A stretch of DNA of 64,000 nt from CAZRVH01 sp964603635 (GCA_964603635.1 CAZRVH010000004.1:1-64000), one strand, 5' to 3'; positions 23,120-31,583 are shown, counted from the first letter of the stretch. Notes: generated by a model not told the origin, from the sequence alone. Numbers and translations: made by a program.

Positions 23120-23773
23120 ATGGGTACACTCATTCTTGTCAGACACGGCCAGTCCGAATGGAACGTGGCCAACATCTTCACCGGTTGGACCGACGTGAAT
23201 CTCACGGAAGCGGGACAGAAAGACGCGCGGTCTTCTGGTAATCATTTAAAGGAATTCACGGTTGATATCGCGTTCACTTCTCGCCTGAAGCGCGCACAGC
23301 TCACGCTCGCGGGCGTGCTGGAATCCATGGGGCAGAATCCGCCCGTCGAAAAAGACAGCGCCCTCAACGAGCGTCACTATGGAGAGCTGCAGGGTCTCGA
23401 CAAATCCGAGACCGCCAAGAAGTACGGCGAAGAGCAGGTGAAGATCTGGCGCCGCAGCTATGACACGCCGCCTCCCGGAGGGGAGAGCATGGCGGATTGC
23501 GAGCGCCGCACGATGCCTTTCTTTATGCAGTATGTGTGGCCGTATGTTTTGGAGGGAAAGACGGTCCTCGTGGCCGCGCACGGAAACAGCCTCCGCCCCA
23601 TCCGCAAATTCCTGGAGAACCTGACCAAAGACGAAGCCGCGACGATCGAAACCGAATTCTGCGCTCCGTATATCTACTGGATCGAAGACGGAAAGGTTGC
23701 GAAGAAGGAGGCGCGCGAGGTTCCCGAACTTATCGTGAAAGGAGGCACGTCCGCCGTTTCCAAGGCGAAGTAA
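23120..23773 (+). CDS. gpmA: 2,3-bisphosphoglycerate-dependent phosphoglycerate mutase
   Basis: This glycolytic enzyme interconverts 3- and 2-phosphoglycerate. The 217-aa protein has the phosphohistidine motif LVRHGQSEWN (His8), FTGWTDVNLTEAGQ, the acid ALNERHYGELQGLDKSE and the second catalytic His in VLVAAHGNSLRPI. It is about 30 aa shorter than the E. coli enzyme, with the shortening in the middle region. It is followed after 6 nt by uppS, probably on the same transcript. Confidence 0.94.
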   Translation: MGTLILVRHGQSEWNVANIFTGWTDVNLTEAGQKDARSSGNHLKEFTVDIAFTSRLKRAQLTLAGVLESMGQNPPVEKDSALNERHYGELQGLDKSETAKKYGEEQVKIWRRSYDTPPPGGESMADCERRTMPFFMQYVWPYVLEGKTVLVAAHGNSLRPIRKFLENLTKDEAATIETEFCAPYIYWIEDGKVAKKEAREVPELIVKGGTSAVSKAK

Positions 23774-23779
23774 ATCCGC

Positions 23780-24451
23780 ATGGAGCCTATCCATCTCGCC
23801 ATCATCCCGGACGGCAACCGCCGCTGGGCGAAGGGGAACATGCTGCTGCCGTGGCAGGGCCATGCCCGCGCCATGGAGAACTTCCGCGCCATCACGGAAT
23901 GGTGTCGCAATGATCCGCGCATCAATGTCCTTACCATCTGGGGATTTTCCACCGAGAACTGGAAGCGTTCGGATGACGAAGTATCGAAGCTGATGGAGCT
24001 CTTCGAGGATTACCTTGGCAAGGAGCGCTCTGCGTTCGCCGAGCACAAGACGCGTTTCGTCCATTCCGGACGACGCGATCGCATCCCTGCATCGCTCAAG
24101 AAACTGATCGAGGAAGTGGAGGCGGAGACCAGGGATTTCACCGGATTCACGATGCACCTGGCCGTCGATTACGGAGGCAAGGACGAGGTCGTCCGCGCGC
24201 TGGCGAAGATGAAAGGCGAGGAGGTAACGGAAGAGTCGATCCGCGCGCACCTGGACCATCCGGAAGTGCCGGATATCGATTTCATCCTGCGTACGTCCGG
24301 CGAGCAACGCACGAGCAACTTTTTCTTCTGGCAGGCTTGTTACGCGGAGTGGATGTTCGTGACGAAGCACTTCCCGGCGCTGGAGTCGGGGGATATCGAG
24401 GCGGCGCTGCGGGAATTCAACCGAAGGACCAGGAGGTTCGGGGGAGGGTGA
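23780..24451 (+). CDS. uppS: Isoprenyl (undecaprenyl) diphosphate synthase
   Basis: This cis-prenyltransferase makes the C55 lipid carrier for wall polymers. The 223-aa protein has the signature IIPDGNRRWAKGN (catalytic Asp12), HARAMENFRAI, LTIWGFSTENWKR, and the C-terminal IDFILRTSGEQRTSNFFFWQ followed by ACYAEWMF. Length is slightly below the usual ~240-250. It pairs functionally with uppP (57409), which recycles the product. Confidence 0.95.
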   Translation: MEPIHLAIIPDGNRRWAKGNMLLPWQGHARAMENFRAITEWCRNDPRINVLTIWGFSTENWKRSDDEVSKLMELFEDYLGKERSAFAEHKTRFVHSGRRDRIPASLKKLIEEVEAETRDFTGFTMHLAVDYGGKDEVVRALAKMKGEEVTEESIRAHLDHPEVPDIDFILRTSGEQRTSNFFFWQACYAEWMFVTKHFPALESGDIEAALREFNRRTRRFGGG

Positions 24452-24482
24452 TCCGGGGGTGGGCAAAGGCATTCTTCTGCGG

Positions 24483-24488
24483 TAATCT
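24483..24488 (+). promoter_or_regulatory. -10 box of leaderless wecB gene
   Basis: TAATCT is followed by TTTCAC and the ATG at 24495 (6 nt). Confidence 0.6.
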
Positions 24489-24494
24489 TTTCAC

Positions 24495-25829
24495 ATGCAG
24501 GAGATCACCTACAAGTCACCCACGTTCTTCGACGATATCGCCGCCCTTCCGGGGCAGCACGTCCACCTCATCGTGATCGCGACGAAGCCGGACATCATCA
24601 AACAGATCCCGCTCTACCGGGAACTGAAGAAGCGCGGGCACCAGGTGCTCCTCGGCCATACAGGCCAGCACTACAGTGATAACCTGAGCGGAGGCATGCT
24701 CGCCGAGTTCGGCGTGGAGCCGGATTTCAACCTGAACGTGAAGGGGCAGATGCACGAGGTGGTGAGCCAGATCATCGGGCGCCTCGGGTATGTTCTCGCG
24801 GAGCTGAAGGCGAAGGGGAAGATCGTCATCCCGTACGTCCACGGCGACACGACCACGGCCATGGCGGGGGCGAACGCAGGCTATTGCAACGGATTCGCCT
24901 CGGTTCACGTGGAGGCGGGGATTCGCACGCTGACGCCGAAATACGGGGAGTCGAGAGTGGGGGGTAGGAATACGGAAGAGTTCGATGTTGCCGAGTGGGC
25001 GCATTTCCTGAAAAACCCCGACAACTGGGAGCGCGGTTCCTTGGAACCGTATCCGGAACAGTTTAACACGCGCGCCGCGGAGGCGGGCACGGGCCTTCAT
25101 CTCGCGCCGGTTCCGTTGGTGAAGGAATTCCTCCTCTCGGAAGGCTACCCCGAGGACCGCATCGCCGTCGTCGGCAACTCCGTCGTGGACGCCACCCTTG
25201 AGGCCGTTGAAAACGCCTCTTCCTCCAAGATCTTCGAACAGTATCCCGCGTTGGAAGACGGGGATTTCGTCCGCTTCTGCATTCACCGCCGCGAAAACTG
25301 CGCGTCCCGCCTGCGTTTCATGGCCATCTACGACGCCATGACGTCGCTCGTGAAGGACGGCCGCACGGTGCTGCTCATCTCCCTCTTTCAAACCGAGAGC
25401 GCCATCGATAACTTCGGCCTGCGCTCCGATATCGAGAAGCTTGTGAAGGACTATCCCAACTTCATTTATTCCCCGGTCTGGCCGCTCTACACCGACGTGA
25501 TCGCCGCCATGCAGAAGGCATCCGTTTGCGCCACGGACAGCGGTTCCATGCAGGAGGAAATGAACGTGCTCGGCATCCCGTGCGTCACGCTGCGTTTCGG
25601 GTCCGACCGCAGCGAGTCCGCGATGTGCGGGGGCAACCTCATCGCGCCGCCCATCGATGGAAAACTCATCAAGAAGATCATCGAGTTCGCCTGGGACAAC
25701 GAAGACATGAAGAAAGCCCCGAAGATCTACGGCGAGAACGTCAGCGCGGCTTGCATCGACGCCGTAGAGGAAGTGCTCGCGGGCGGGGAAGTGTTCCGCA
25801 CCGAGGAGCAGCGACTGGGGATTTCGTGA
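24495..25829 (+). CDS. wecB: UDP-N-acetylglucosamine 2-epimerase (non-hydrolysing)
   Basis: This 444-aa enzyme of the WecB/MnaA family converts UDP-GlcNAc to UDP-ManNAc. Motifs: IVIATKPDIIKQIPLYRELK, LLGHTGQHYSDNLSGGML, IPYVHGDTTTAMAGANAGYC, HVEAGIRTL, AVVGNSVVDATLE, CIHRRENCASRLR and ATDSGSMQEEMNVLGIPCVT. It is somewhat longer than the usual ~375 aa because of an insertion around residues 155-200. With the WecG-like transferase it fits a ManNAc-containing surface polymer. Confidence 0.9.
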   Translation: MQEITYKSPTFFDDIAALPGQHVHLIVIATKPDIIKQIPLYRELKKRGHQVLLGHTGQHYSDNLSGGMLAEFGVEPDFNLNVKGQMHEVVSQIIGRLGYVLAELKAKGKIVIPYVHGDTTTAMAGANAGYCNGFASVHVEAGIRTLTPKYGESRVGGRNTEEFDVAEWAHFLKNPDNWERGSLEPYPEQFNTRAAEAGTGLHLAPVPLVKEFLLSEGYPEDRIAVVGNSVVDATLEAVENASSSKIFEQYPALEDGDFVRFCIHRRENCASRLRFMAIYDAMTSLVKDGRTVLLISLFQTESAIDNFGLRSDIEKLVKDYPNFIYSPVWPLYTDVIAAMQKASVCATDSGSMQEEMNVLGIPCVTLRFGSDRSESAMCGGNLIAPPIDGKLIKKIIEFAWDNEDMKKAPKIYGENVSAACIDAVEEVLAGGEVFRTEEQRLGIS

Positions 25830-25837
25830 ATCAGTTA

Positions 25838-26236
25838 TTATCTATCTTTTTTAGTCTTAGCCATTTCTTTCAGAAGAGCAAATTCATTTTCAAGATCGGC
25901 TACATCTGCGCCGAGTTCTTTTGCTTCACGCGTGTAAGCTTCTGCGAAATACAAGGCGTCCCCCAATGCAGTTAGGGTACAATCTCGTTCGCAACAACTT
26001 CTCAAGTTTCTCATCGCTTGCATTGCGGTTTGCTTTTTGGCACTTGGAACAAGTGAGTCAATTTTCGCGCTTAATTCATCTACAACTTCCCCATTTTCCA
26101 AAACTGCCTGGACCGCCCTGCGTGCATCCCTAATGTAATCGTCCGCAGACCATGTGTTTTGAGTCTCTCCCGTTGCGAGTTGTTCCAAAAGTTTCACTTT
26201 TTCTTCGGCAACAGAACGCAATGAGGCATTGGTCAT
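25838..26236 (-). CDS. Hypothetical helical protein, AT-rich
   Basis: This protein of about 132 aa is predicted almost wholly helical and coiled-coil-like (SLRSVAEEKVKLLEQLATGE; DVADLENEFALLKEMAKTKK) with a CCERDC cysteine cluster. No family was recognised. The ATG at 26236 is preferred to an upstream in-frame start because a TATAAT box lies about 30 nt upstream of it and would be inside the longer version. AT-rich relative to its neighbours, it lies between two envelope genes and may be acquired. Confidence 0.5.
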   Translation of the reverse strand: MTNASLRSVAEEKVKLLEQLATGETQNTWSADDYIRDARRAVQAVLENGEVVDELSAKIDSLVPSAKKQTAMQAMRNLRSCCERDCTLTALGDALYFAEAYTREAKELGADVADLENEFALLKEMAKTKKDR

Positions 26237-26343
26237 ATCTTTTCGGGAATGAAATACTCTGAAATTATAATAACAATTATTAATAAATTTGTCAATATCA
26301 GCCTCCACTGATTCTGGAGGAAAATACTCTAAGATGGCCTCGA

Positions 26344-27750
26344 ATGATTATTTTGCAACATATCAGGGAAAGGATAAGTCTGGCGCTCTTGGCGCTCCTG
26401 CCTCTGCACGCGCTCGCCGTCACCATTCTCACGAAATTCATCGCGGGCCCGGGCCATGCGCCCCTGCCGTATTTGGCTTTTTGGAAAGAGGGGGTCGCGG
26501 TCGTTCTCTTGATCGTTGCCTTCGTCGAGTGGATCCGCGCGAATGGATATAAGCATATCAGTTTCGACTTGCTCGATTCTCTCCTGCTGGCGCTCGGTGT
26601 CCTTGCGGTATTGGTAACGCTCCTCAACGGCGTTTCGTCCAAGGCGGCGTTCGTCCTCGGTCTTAAGTACGATTTCTTCCCGCTCGTCCTGTTCTTCGTC
26701 CTGCGAAGGGTTGATTGGTCCGAGGCGTTCAAGACGAAGGCGATGGCGACACTCCTCCTCGTCGGCGCGATCGTGTCGCTCTATGGCATCCTCACGTTCT
26801 TCCTGCCGGTCGGGTTCTTCACGTGGCTGGGGTACTCGGACATGCATTCGCTCTTCCTGCCGGACGGCCCCCTCGCGCCGTTCCAGCTCATCGGAGGATC
26901 GGCACTGCACCGTATTCAGTCGACGATGAGCGGGCCGAATCAGTTGGGGATTTGGTTATTAATACCATTGGCGGTCGTTGTGACGAGGATCGTGAGGGAA
27001 AGGGGAAAAGGGAAAGGGGAAAAGGATTCTTCTCCCATCTCGCTTCTCCCTTCTCCCTTTTTTCTTGTCATCATTCTTATTGCACTTTTCCTGACTTTTT
27101 CACGTGCCTCTTGGATCGGCGCGTTCGTCCTCCTGACCGTTGGATTTTTGATGCAGCAGTCGCGCTGGGTGCGCCGCAAGGCGTTCTTCTGGGGGCTTCC
27201 CGCGGCCTTGCTCGCAACCGTTCTGGTCGCCGCGATTTTCCCCTCCGTCATTCTTCGTTTGTCCTCCACCCGCGGGCACCTGGAAAAGCCACTCGCCGGC
27301 ATTCGGGCGATGATCGACGATCCCTTGGGGCGCGGACTGGGCTCCGCCGGACCCGCGACGAACCGTACGAGCGACGCGTGCGTGGAATTGGAAAAGGGAA
27401 GCGACGCCACCTGGGCGCAGGCGCACCCCGACCTGTGCGTGTTCGTTGGCGGGGAGCAGGTGCAACCTGCAGAACGTGTATGCACCTGCCCGTTCGTGAC
27501 CGAGAACTGGTACATCCAGATCGGCGTGGAACTTGGCATCCTTGGATTCGCGATCTTCGTCGCGTTTATCGTCCTGCTGCTGCGCGCGCTTCGGCGTAAC
27601 GGGGATTCGCTCGCGCCGTTCTTAGGCATGCTTGGTATCTCCCTCTGCGCCCTGTTCCTCCATGCATTCGAAGACAGTGCCGTCGCCTATAGCGCATTCC
27701 TTTTGGCGGCATTCTTCTTGCCTGCAAAAAGGGAGGTTTCCCAGCGTTAA
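26344..27750 (+). CDS. O-antigen ligase / Wzy-like polytopic membrane protein
   Basis: This 468-aa protein has about 10-12 membrane helices and a large extracytoplasmic loop between the last pairs (about residues 300-385, with two CTC/DLC cysteine pieces). It carries the Wzy_C-type loop RIQSTMSGPNQLGIWLL, and LFLTFSRASWIGAFVLL contains the conserved FSR of O-antigen ligases. It probably transfers or polymerises lipid-linked glycans. Residues about 217-240 (RERGKGKGEKDSSPISLLPS) are encoded by a tandem-repeat-armed hairpin. Confidence 0.82.
   Translation: MIILQHIRERISLALLALLPLHALAVTILTKFIAGPGHAPLPYLAFWKEGVAVVLLIVAFVEWIRANGYKHISFDLLDSLLLALGVLAVLVTLLNGVSSKAAFVLGLKYDFFPLVLFFVLRRVDWSEAFKTKAMATLLLVGAIVSLYGILTFFLPVGFFTWLGYSDMHSLFLPDGPLAPFQLIGGSALHRIQSTMSGPNQLGIWLLIPLAVVVTRIVRERGKGKGEKDSSPISLLPSPFFLVIILIALFLTFSRASWIGAFVLLTVGFLMQQSRWVRRKAFFWGLPAALLATVLVAAIFPSVILRLSSTRGHLEKPLAGIRAMIDDPLGRGLGSAGPATNRTSDACVELEKGSDATWAQAHPDLCVFVGGEQVQPAERVCTCPFVTENWYIQIGVELGILGFAIFVAFIVLLLRALRRNGDSLAPFLGMLGISLCALFLHAFEDSAVAYSAFLLAAFFLPAKREVSQR
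26994..27064. repeat. Tandem-repeat-armed hairpin inside a coding region
   Basis: GAGGGAAAGGGGAAAAGGGA continuing AAGGGGAAAAGGA faces TCTCCCATCTCGCTTCTCCC continuing TTCTCCCTTTTTT. It is the same arm type as the intergenic element at 9806-9890, but here it is translated as a polar cytosolic loop between two membrane helices and keeps the frame. Confidence 0.8.
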
Positions 27751-27764
27751 GGTCGAAAAGCAGC

Positions 27765-27770
27765 TATACT
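27765..27770 (+). promoter_or_regulatory. -10 box of ECF sigma gene 27781
   Basis: TATACT ends 10 nt before the ATG at 27781, for a leader of about 3 nt. Confidence 0.55.
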
Positions 27771-27780
27771 TCGTTCCAAC

Positions 27781-28338
27781 ATGACGCCCGTCCCGTTGCC
27801 GGAGGCAGAATTGCAAACCCTGATCGCCGCGGCGAAGGAAGGGGATACCGACGCGTTCGCGAAACTGTACGACGCTTTTTTCCTGCCGATCTACCGCTAT
27901 GCGGCGTTCCGCTTGCCCAAGGAAATCGCCGAGGACGTGACGGCGGATATCTTCGTGAAGGCATGGGAAAAGTTGCACACGTATAAGGCACAGAAGGGCG
28001 TGCCCTTTTCCGCGTGGCTGTTCCGCATCGCGCGCCACAGCGTCATCGATACCTATCGCACCAACCGCGGATTCGAGGAAGTCCCCGAAACCCTGGCCGA
28101 TACCGATTCCTTCAATCGCGCGGAGCATCGCCTGGAGAGAAACAATACCGTGGATGCCGTCCGCAGCGCGCTCAATCAGTTGCCCAAACGCTACCGCGAA
28201 ATCCTGCTCCTCAGCTTCGTCAGCGAGCTTCCCCACAGCGAAATCGCGCGCGTGTTGAGGCTGACCGAAGGAGCCGTGCGTATCCTGAAGCTCCGGGCGC
28301 TCCGGAAACTCGAAGTCCTCCTTCCTCCCGACATGTGA
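27781..28338 (+). CDS. ECF-type RNA polymerase sigma factor
   Basis: This 185-aa protein has region 2 (LYDAFFLPIYRYAAFRLPKE, DVTADIFVKAWEKL, PFSAWLFRIARHSVIDTYR) and region 4 (LPKRYREILLLSFVSELPHS, EIARVLRLTEGAVRILKLRA). It lacks regions 1 and 3, as ECF (group 4) sigma factors do. The gene just downstream encodes a FecR/DUF5667 membrane protein that is a likely anti-sigma or signal-input partner, making this a two-gene cell-surface signalling unit. Confidence 0.92.
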   Translation: MTPVPLPEAELQTLIAAAKEGDTDAFAKLYDAFFLPIYRYAAFRLPKEIAEDVTADIFVKAWEKLHTYKAQKGVPFSAWLFRIARHSVIDTYRTNRGFEEVPETLADTDSFNRAEHRLERNNTVDAVRSALNQLPKRYREILLLSFVSELPHSEIARVLRLTEGAVRILKLRALRKLEVLLPPDM

Positions 28339-28389
28339 GCCCTGTTTGTTTTTTATGACAATCTTTTCCCAATATCATTCTTTTCTACG

Positions 28390-28436
28390 CTGCGATACCT
28401 CGGCGAAGTCCTGTCAAAACAGGACGAAGACGGGTA
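28390..28436. repeat. REP-like hairpin (family R4)
   Basis: GTCCTGT-CAAA-ACAGGAC is a perfect 7-bp stem within CTCGGCGAAGTCCTGTCAAA ACAGGACGAAGACGGG. The outer strings CTCGGCGAAG and GAAGACGGG recur at 49339-49366 and 50345-50377. It separates the sigma gene from its partner. Confidence 0.55.
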
Positions 28437-28481
28437 AATCATGCGTAACAGAAGCCCCCTTTTCTCGTTTTAACTATCCGA

Positions 28482-30443
28482 ATGGACTCCAATAACGCTT
28501 TCCGCCGGCTCCGCGAGGACCTGGAACCCTCTCAAAACGCTCAGAAAGAGCTGAAAGGGCGTGTTATGGCCAGAATCCAGGAGAAGGCAGTCTGGAAGGA
28601 TCTGCGAGAGTCCCTGACGCCTGACAATCATGTCCAAACCACGGTTTTCAACCGCATTTTGGATCGCGTGTCCGCCCCCAAGGCACACGATGCCTTCGGC
28701 CGCCTGCGCGATGCCCTCCAGCCCAAGCAGGACATTCGCCACACGATCTGGTCCTATATCGCGACCCGTCTCGTGCCCCAGACGGCCACCGTTATTTCCT
28801 ATCGCGCCCCCAAGTGGATCGCCGCGGTGCTGATCGTCGTGGTCGGATTGCGTGCCAGCCCCTTCCTCTTCCTGGCGCCCACCACCATCGCCGAATCAGC
28901 CGTCATCATCCTTCCGACATCCGGCGACGTGAATATCGCGTTGCACGGTTTGTGGCAGCCGGTGAAGGAGGAGACGGAGATCCGCGAAGCGGTGCAGATC
29001 CGCACGTTCGAAGGGGAGGCGACGGTCATCCTGCATGATGACGGAAACATCCGCCTTGCCCCGAACACGACCATCGTCCTGAACGATGTGTCCGATCGCC
29101 CGGATATTTCTCCCACGGGTTCCACGTTCACGCTTGTGTCCGGTTCCGTGTGGCTCCAGGGTTTGCTGCCGAACACGGTGGAGGGAATCAGCCTCGGAAC
29201 GCAATTCGGCAACGTGAACGTGCACGGAGGCAGCGTGTCCGTCACCGCGGGCGATACGGTGTCCGTCAAAGTATGGAACCGCAGCGCATCCGTACGCCAG
29301 AAAGACATCGCACTGAGCCTCGTTGCGGGGGAATCCACCGTCCTGTCCCGCGCCGTGCCTACGGTCCAGGAATTGCCGGCCGTTGCATACGATGATTCCT
29401 GGACGAACAAGAACCTGCGCAAGGATGCCGTCCACCAGCGCGAAATCGCCCAGATGCAGCAGGAGCGCCGCGCCGCCCAGGCGGGAATCTTGCCGAACTC
29501 GCCGCTGTACGGCGTGAAGCGCATCGCGGAGACCGTCGATGTTCTCCTGACGCTGAATCCGGAGGAAAAGGTGCAGAAGAAGATCCAGCAGGCAACGACG
29601 CGCTTGAACGAGGCCACGGCGCTTATCGCCCAAGGGCAGTCGGGTGCCACCGTACAGCTGCAGGAATACAAGGACACGCTTCTATCCGTCGTGACGGGAT
29701 CGGGAGGCAGCGTGACCAGCGAGATGCTGCAGAAAGAAGTGGCCGCGAACGTCGCGGAAATTTCCGCCGTTCTTCCGGATGATAACCTGTACGCCGTGAA
29801 AAAGGCCGTGTTGGAAACGACGGCCGAACTGCCGGATACCGGCATCGACCAGCAGGACGTAAACGCCACCGTACTCGTCGATACGCTCAACATGCTCCAT
29901 GATGTCGTGGAGATAGGAGGCGATACCACGGCCGCGAAGGACGCCCTTGCAGCCATCGCGCCCCAATTGAATACCTTGAACACGAGCGATACGTCCGAAT
30001 TGAAACCTGAGGCCAAGAAGGAAGCCCTTTCACTGCTTTCCGATATCGCGGATACCTTGAATGCGAAGGACACCGATGATACGAACGCGGAAGACAATGA
30101 GGTAATCCTCGGAAACGTCCGCCCGTTCCTGCCCAAATCCGAACCGAAACAGCCGGCAGTGGTGCATCTGACCGACGAGGAAATCGCGCAGATGGTGAAG
30201 GGTATCAAGGATCGTATCTTCCTCTACAAGCAGCCCCGCTCCCGCTACAGCCAGCTCATCAACGAAATGCAGCGCCTCCAGGGCCATGCGGACGAGGGAT
30301 CCATCCTCCGCGCCCTCTACCACGAACTGCCCGAGAACGGGCTGGCGACGTATGTCCGCACGGCTATCCAGGAACTTCGTGAGCGCCAGGAATCGATCGA
30401 CTTGCACCCGGCGGCAACGGGCACGGGGGAGGTGGTTGACTAG
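28482..30443 (+). CDS. FecR/DUF5667 membrane protein, probable ECF sigma partner
   Basis: This 653-aa protein has three tandem ~32-residue helical repeats before the membrane helix: AFRRLREDLEP at 6-16, VWKDLRESLTP at 37-47 and AFGRLRDALQP at 71-81. One membrane segment is at about 105-125. A FecR-like beta domain spans about 150-270 (VQIRTFEGEATVILHDDGNI). A DUF5667 region follows (GILPNSPLYGVKRIAETVDV, LTLNPEEKVQKKIQQATTRL), then long helical repeats to the C-terminus. The cytosolic repeats are the obvious candidate for binding the adjacent sigma factor, an inference from gene order. Confidence 0.78.
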   Translation: MDSNNAFRRLREDLEPSQNAQKELKGRVMARIQEKAVWKDLRESLTPDNHVQTTVFNRILDRVSAPKAHDAFGRLRDALQPKQDIRHTIWSYIATRLVPQTATVISYRAPKWIAAVLIVVVGLRASPFLFLAPTTIAESAVIILPTSGDVNIALHGLWQPVKEETEIREAVQIRTFEGEATVILHDDGNIRLAPNTTIVLNDVSDRPDISPTGSTFTLVSGSVWLQGLLPNTVEGISLGTQFGNVNVHGGSVSVTAGDTVSVKVWNRSASVRQKDIALSLVAGESTVLSRAVPTVQELPAVAYDDSWTNKNLRKDAVHQREIAQMQQERRAAQAGILPNSPLYGVKRIAETVDVLLTLNPEEKVQKKIQQATTRLNEATALIAQGQSGATVQLQEYKDTLLSVVTGSGGSVTSEMLQKEVAANVAEISAVLPDDNLYAVKKAVLETTAELPDTGIDQQDVNATVLVDTLNMLHDVVEIGGDTTAAKDALAAIAPQLNTLNTSDTSELKPEAKKEALSLLSDIADTLNAKDTDDTNAEDNEVILGNVRPFLPKSEPKQPAVVHLTDEEIAQMVKGIKDRIFLYKQPRSRYSQLINEMQRLQGHADEGSILRALYHELPENGLATYVRTAIQELRERQESIDLHPAATGTGEVVD

Positions 30444-30512
30444 GTTGTAGGTGGTAGGTTGTAGAGGCTTAGATTAGCTGTTTTGCCTATTCTACAACCT
30501 ACAAGCTACCCC
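30444..30512. repeat. Tandem-repeat-armed hairpin (TTGTAGG type)
   Basis: Left arm GTTGTAGGTGGTAGGTTGTA (30444-30463) pairs with right arm TCTACAACCTACAAGCTACC (30491-30510). It begins immediately after the stop codon of the FecR gene and precedes efp. Confidence 0.75.
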
Positions 30513-30567
30513 CTTGTCCTGATTGCCCTTTTCATGGCAGTATCCCAGCCTCATTCACCCTCTTCCC

Positions 30568-31128
30568 ATGTACGACATTACCGATCTCAAGCCCGGACGC
30601 GCCATCAACATCGACGGCGAGCCATTCATCGTCATCAGCTCCCAGTTCGGCCGTAAGAGCCAGAGCAAGGCGAACATGCAGTGCAAGTTGAAGAATCTGA
30701 AAACGGGCGCCGTGCTTGCGAAGAACTTCCAGGGAAGCGAGAAGATCGAGCCTGCGGACGTCGGCTTCCGCCGCGTGCAGTTCCTGTTCAAAAACGGCGA
30801 TATGTACACGTTCATGGATAACGAAACGTTCGATCAGTTCGAATTGAGTTCGGAAACGGTCGGTGATGCCGGTTTGTACCTCGTGGATGGCAACGAACTG
30901 GACGCCCTCATGTTCGAGGATAATCCTATTGGCATCCAGTTGAAGGCGACGGTGGAGTTGAAGGTTGTGGAAACCATTCCCGGCGTGAAGGGGGACACCG
31001 CGACCGGCGGCAACAAGCCGGCGAAACTGGAAAGCGGCCTCGTCGTGAACGTCCCGCTCTTCGTGGACGAAGGCGATGTCGTGAAGGTGAATACGGAAAC
31101 GGGGCTTTACATGACGCGCGTGTCCTGA
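30568..31128 (+). CDS. efp: Elongation factor P
   Basis: EF-P relieves ribosome stalling at polyproline. The 186-aa protein has the KOW-like domain I (MYDITDLKPGRAINIDGEPF), domain II (ADVGFRRVQFLFKNGDMYTF, FDQFELSSETVGD) and domain III with GIQLKATVELKVVETIPGVK and GLVVNVPLFVDEGDVVKVNT. By ungapped comparison with E. coli and Bacillus EF-P, the tip residue that is normally the modified Lys (VKPGKGQA) falls on Gln32 in GRKSQSKA, with lysines two residues either side. That is unusual and may mean an unmodified tip. Confidence 0.95.
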   Translation: MYDITDLKPGRAINIDGEPFIVISSQFGRKSQSKANMQCKLKNLKTGAVLAKNFQGSEKIEPADVGFRRVQFLFKNGDMYTFMDNETFDQFELSSETVGDAGLYLVDGNELDALMFEDNPIGIQLKATVELKVVETIPGVKGDTATGGNKPAKLESGLVVNVPLFVDEGDVVKVNTETGLYMTRVS

Positions 31129-31320
31129 TCATTCGGGATCCTCCGCTCCCACAATCATATGCATAATGCCGGCATTCCACGCCATACGTTCGCGCTTGAG
31201 CATTTCCTCTGGCAACGAGGGATTGCCGATTTCTTCCAATAGTCGCTCGATCCCTGGCATAGGCGTGGGATTCGGAAAGAATTCGTCAGGATCTTTGAGG
31301 TGGGGGATGGGATTTGTCAT
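31129..31320 (-). CDS. Hypothetical small protein (63 aa)
   Basis: This 63-aa soluble protein starts MTNPIPHLKDPDEFFPNPTP and continues as a helix (MPGIERLLEEIGN, LPEEMLKRERMAWNAGIMHM). No family was recognised. The start is supported by TATAGT exactly 6 nt upstream of the ATG. It is convergent with efp, with no gap. Confidence 0.6.
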   Translation of the reverse strand: MTNPIPHLKDPDEFFPNPTPMPGIERLLEEIGNPSLPEEMLKRERMAWNAGIMHMIVGAEDPE

Positions 31321-31326
31321 AGGCCT

Positions 31327-31332
31327 ACTATA
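31327..31332 (-). promoter_or_regulatory. -10 box of leaderless small gene 31320
   Basis: Minus-strand TATAGT is followed by AGGCCT and the ATG at 31320 (6 nt). Confidence 0.65.
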
Positions 31333-31365
31333 CCAACATTCATCTTTTCTGCAGGACCATGGGAT

Positions 31366-31523
31366 TGTCCCTTTTTGTCCCGTCAAAAAGGGACGGAAAA
31401 AGACGGCCCGCGTCCAAAGCACGCTCCGCCCGCCCCGCGGGCTCCATTTCTCGCTGTCGCGTCGAAATGTTCGCCCACGATGCTGACGCATGCGGGGCTT
31501 CCCCTTCACCCTCCGTGGACGCG
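31366..31523 (+). repeat. 158-bp dispersed repeat, copy 2
   Basis: Second copy of the element at 22474-22631, same orientation, two visible mismatches. It ends at GACGCG, immediately before the promoter-like region of the candidate structured RNA. Confidence 0.95.
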
Positions 31524-31571
31524 AGTACCTCCGTCCCTGCTCTTAGTACATCGGGGTTTGAAGTTGAATAG

Positions 31572-31577
31572 TATATA
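31572..31577 (+). promoter_or_regulatory. -10 box upstream of candidate RNA
   Basis: TATATA in an AT-rich patch (AGTTGAATAGTATATAACC) lies directly between the 158-bp repeat and the first predicted helices. No convincing -35 was found. Confidence 0.4.
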
Positions 31578-31583
31578 ACCGTC

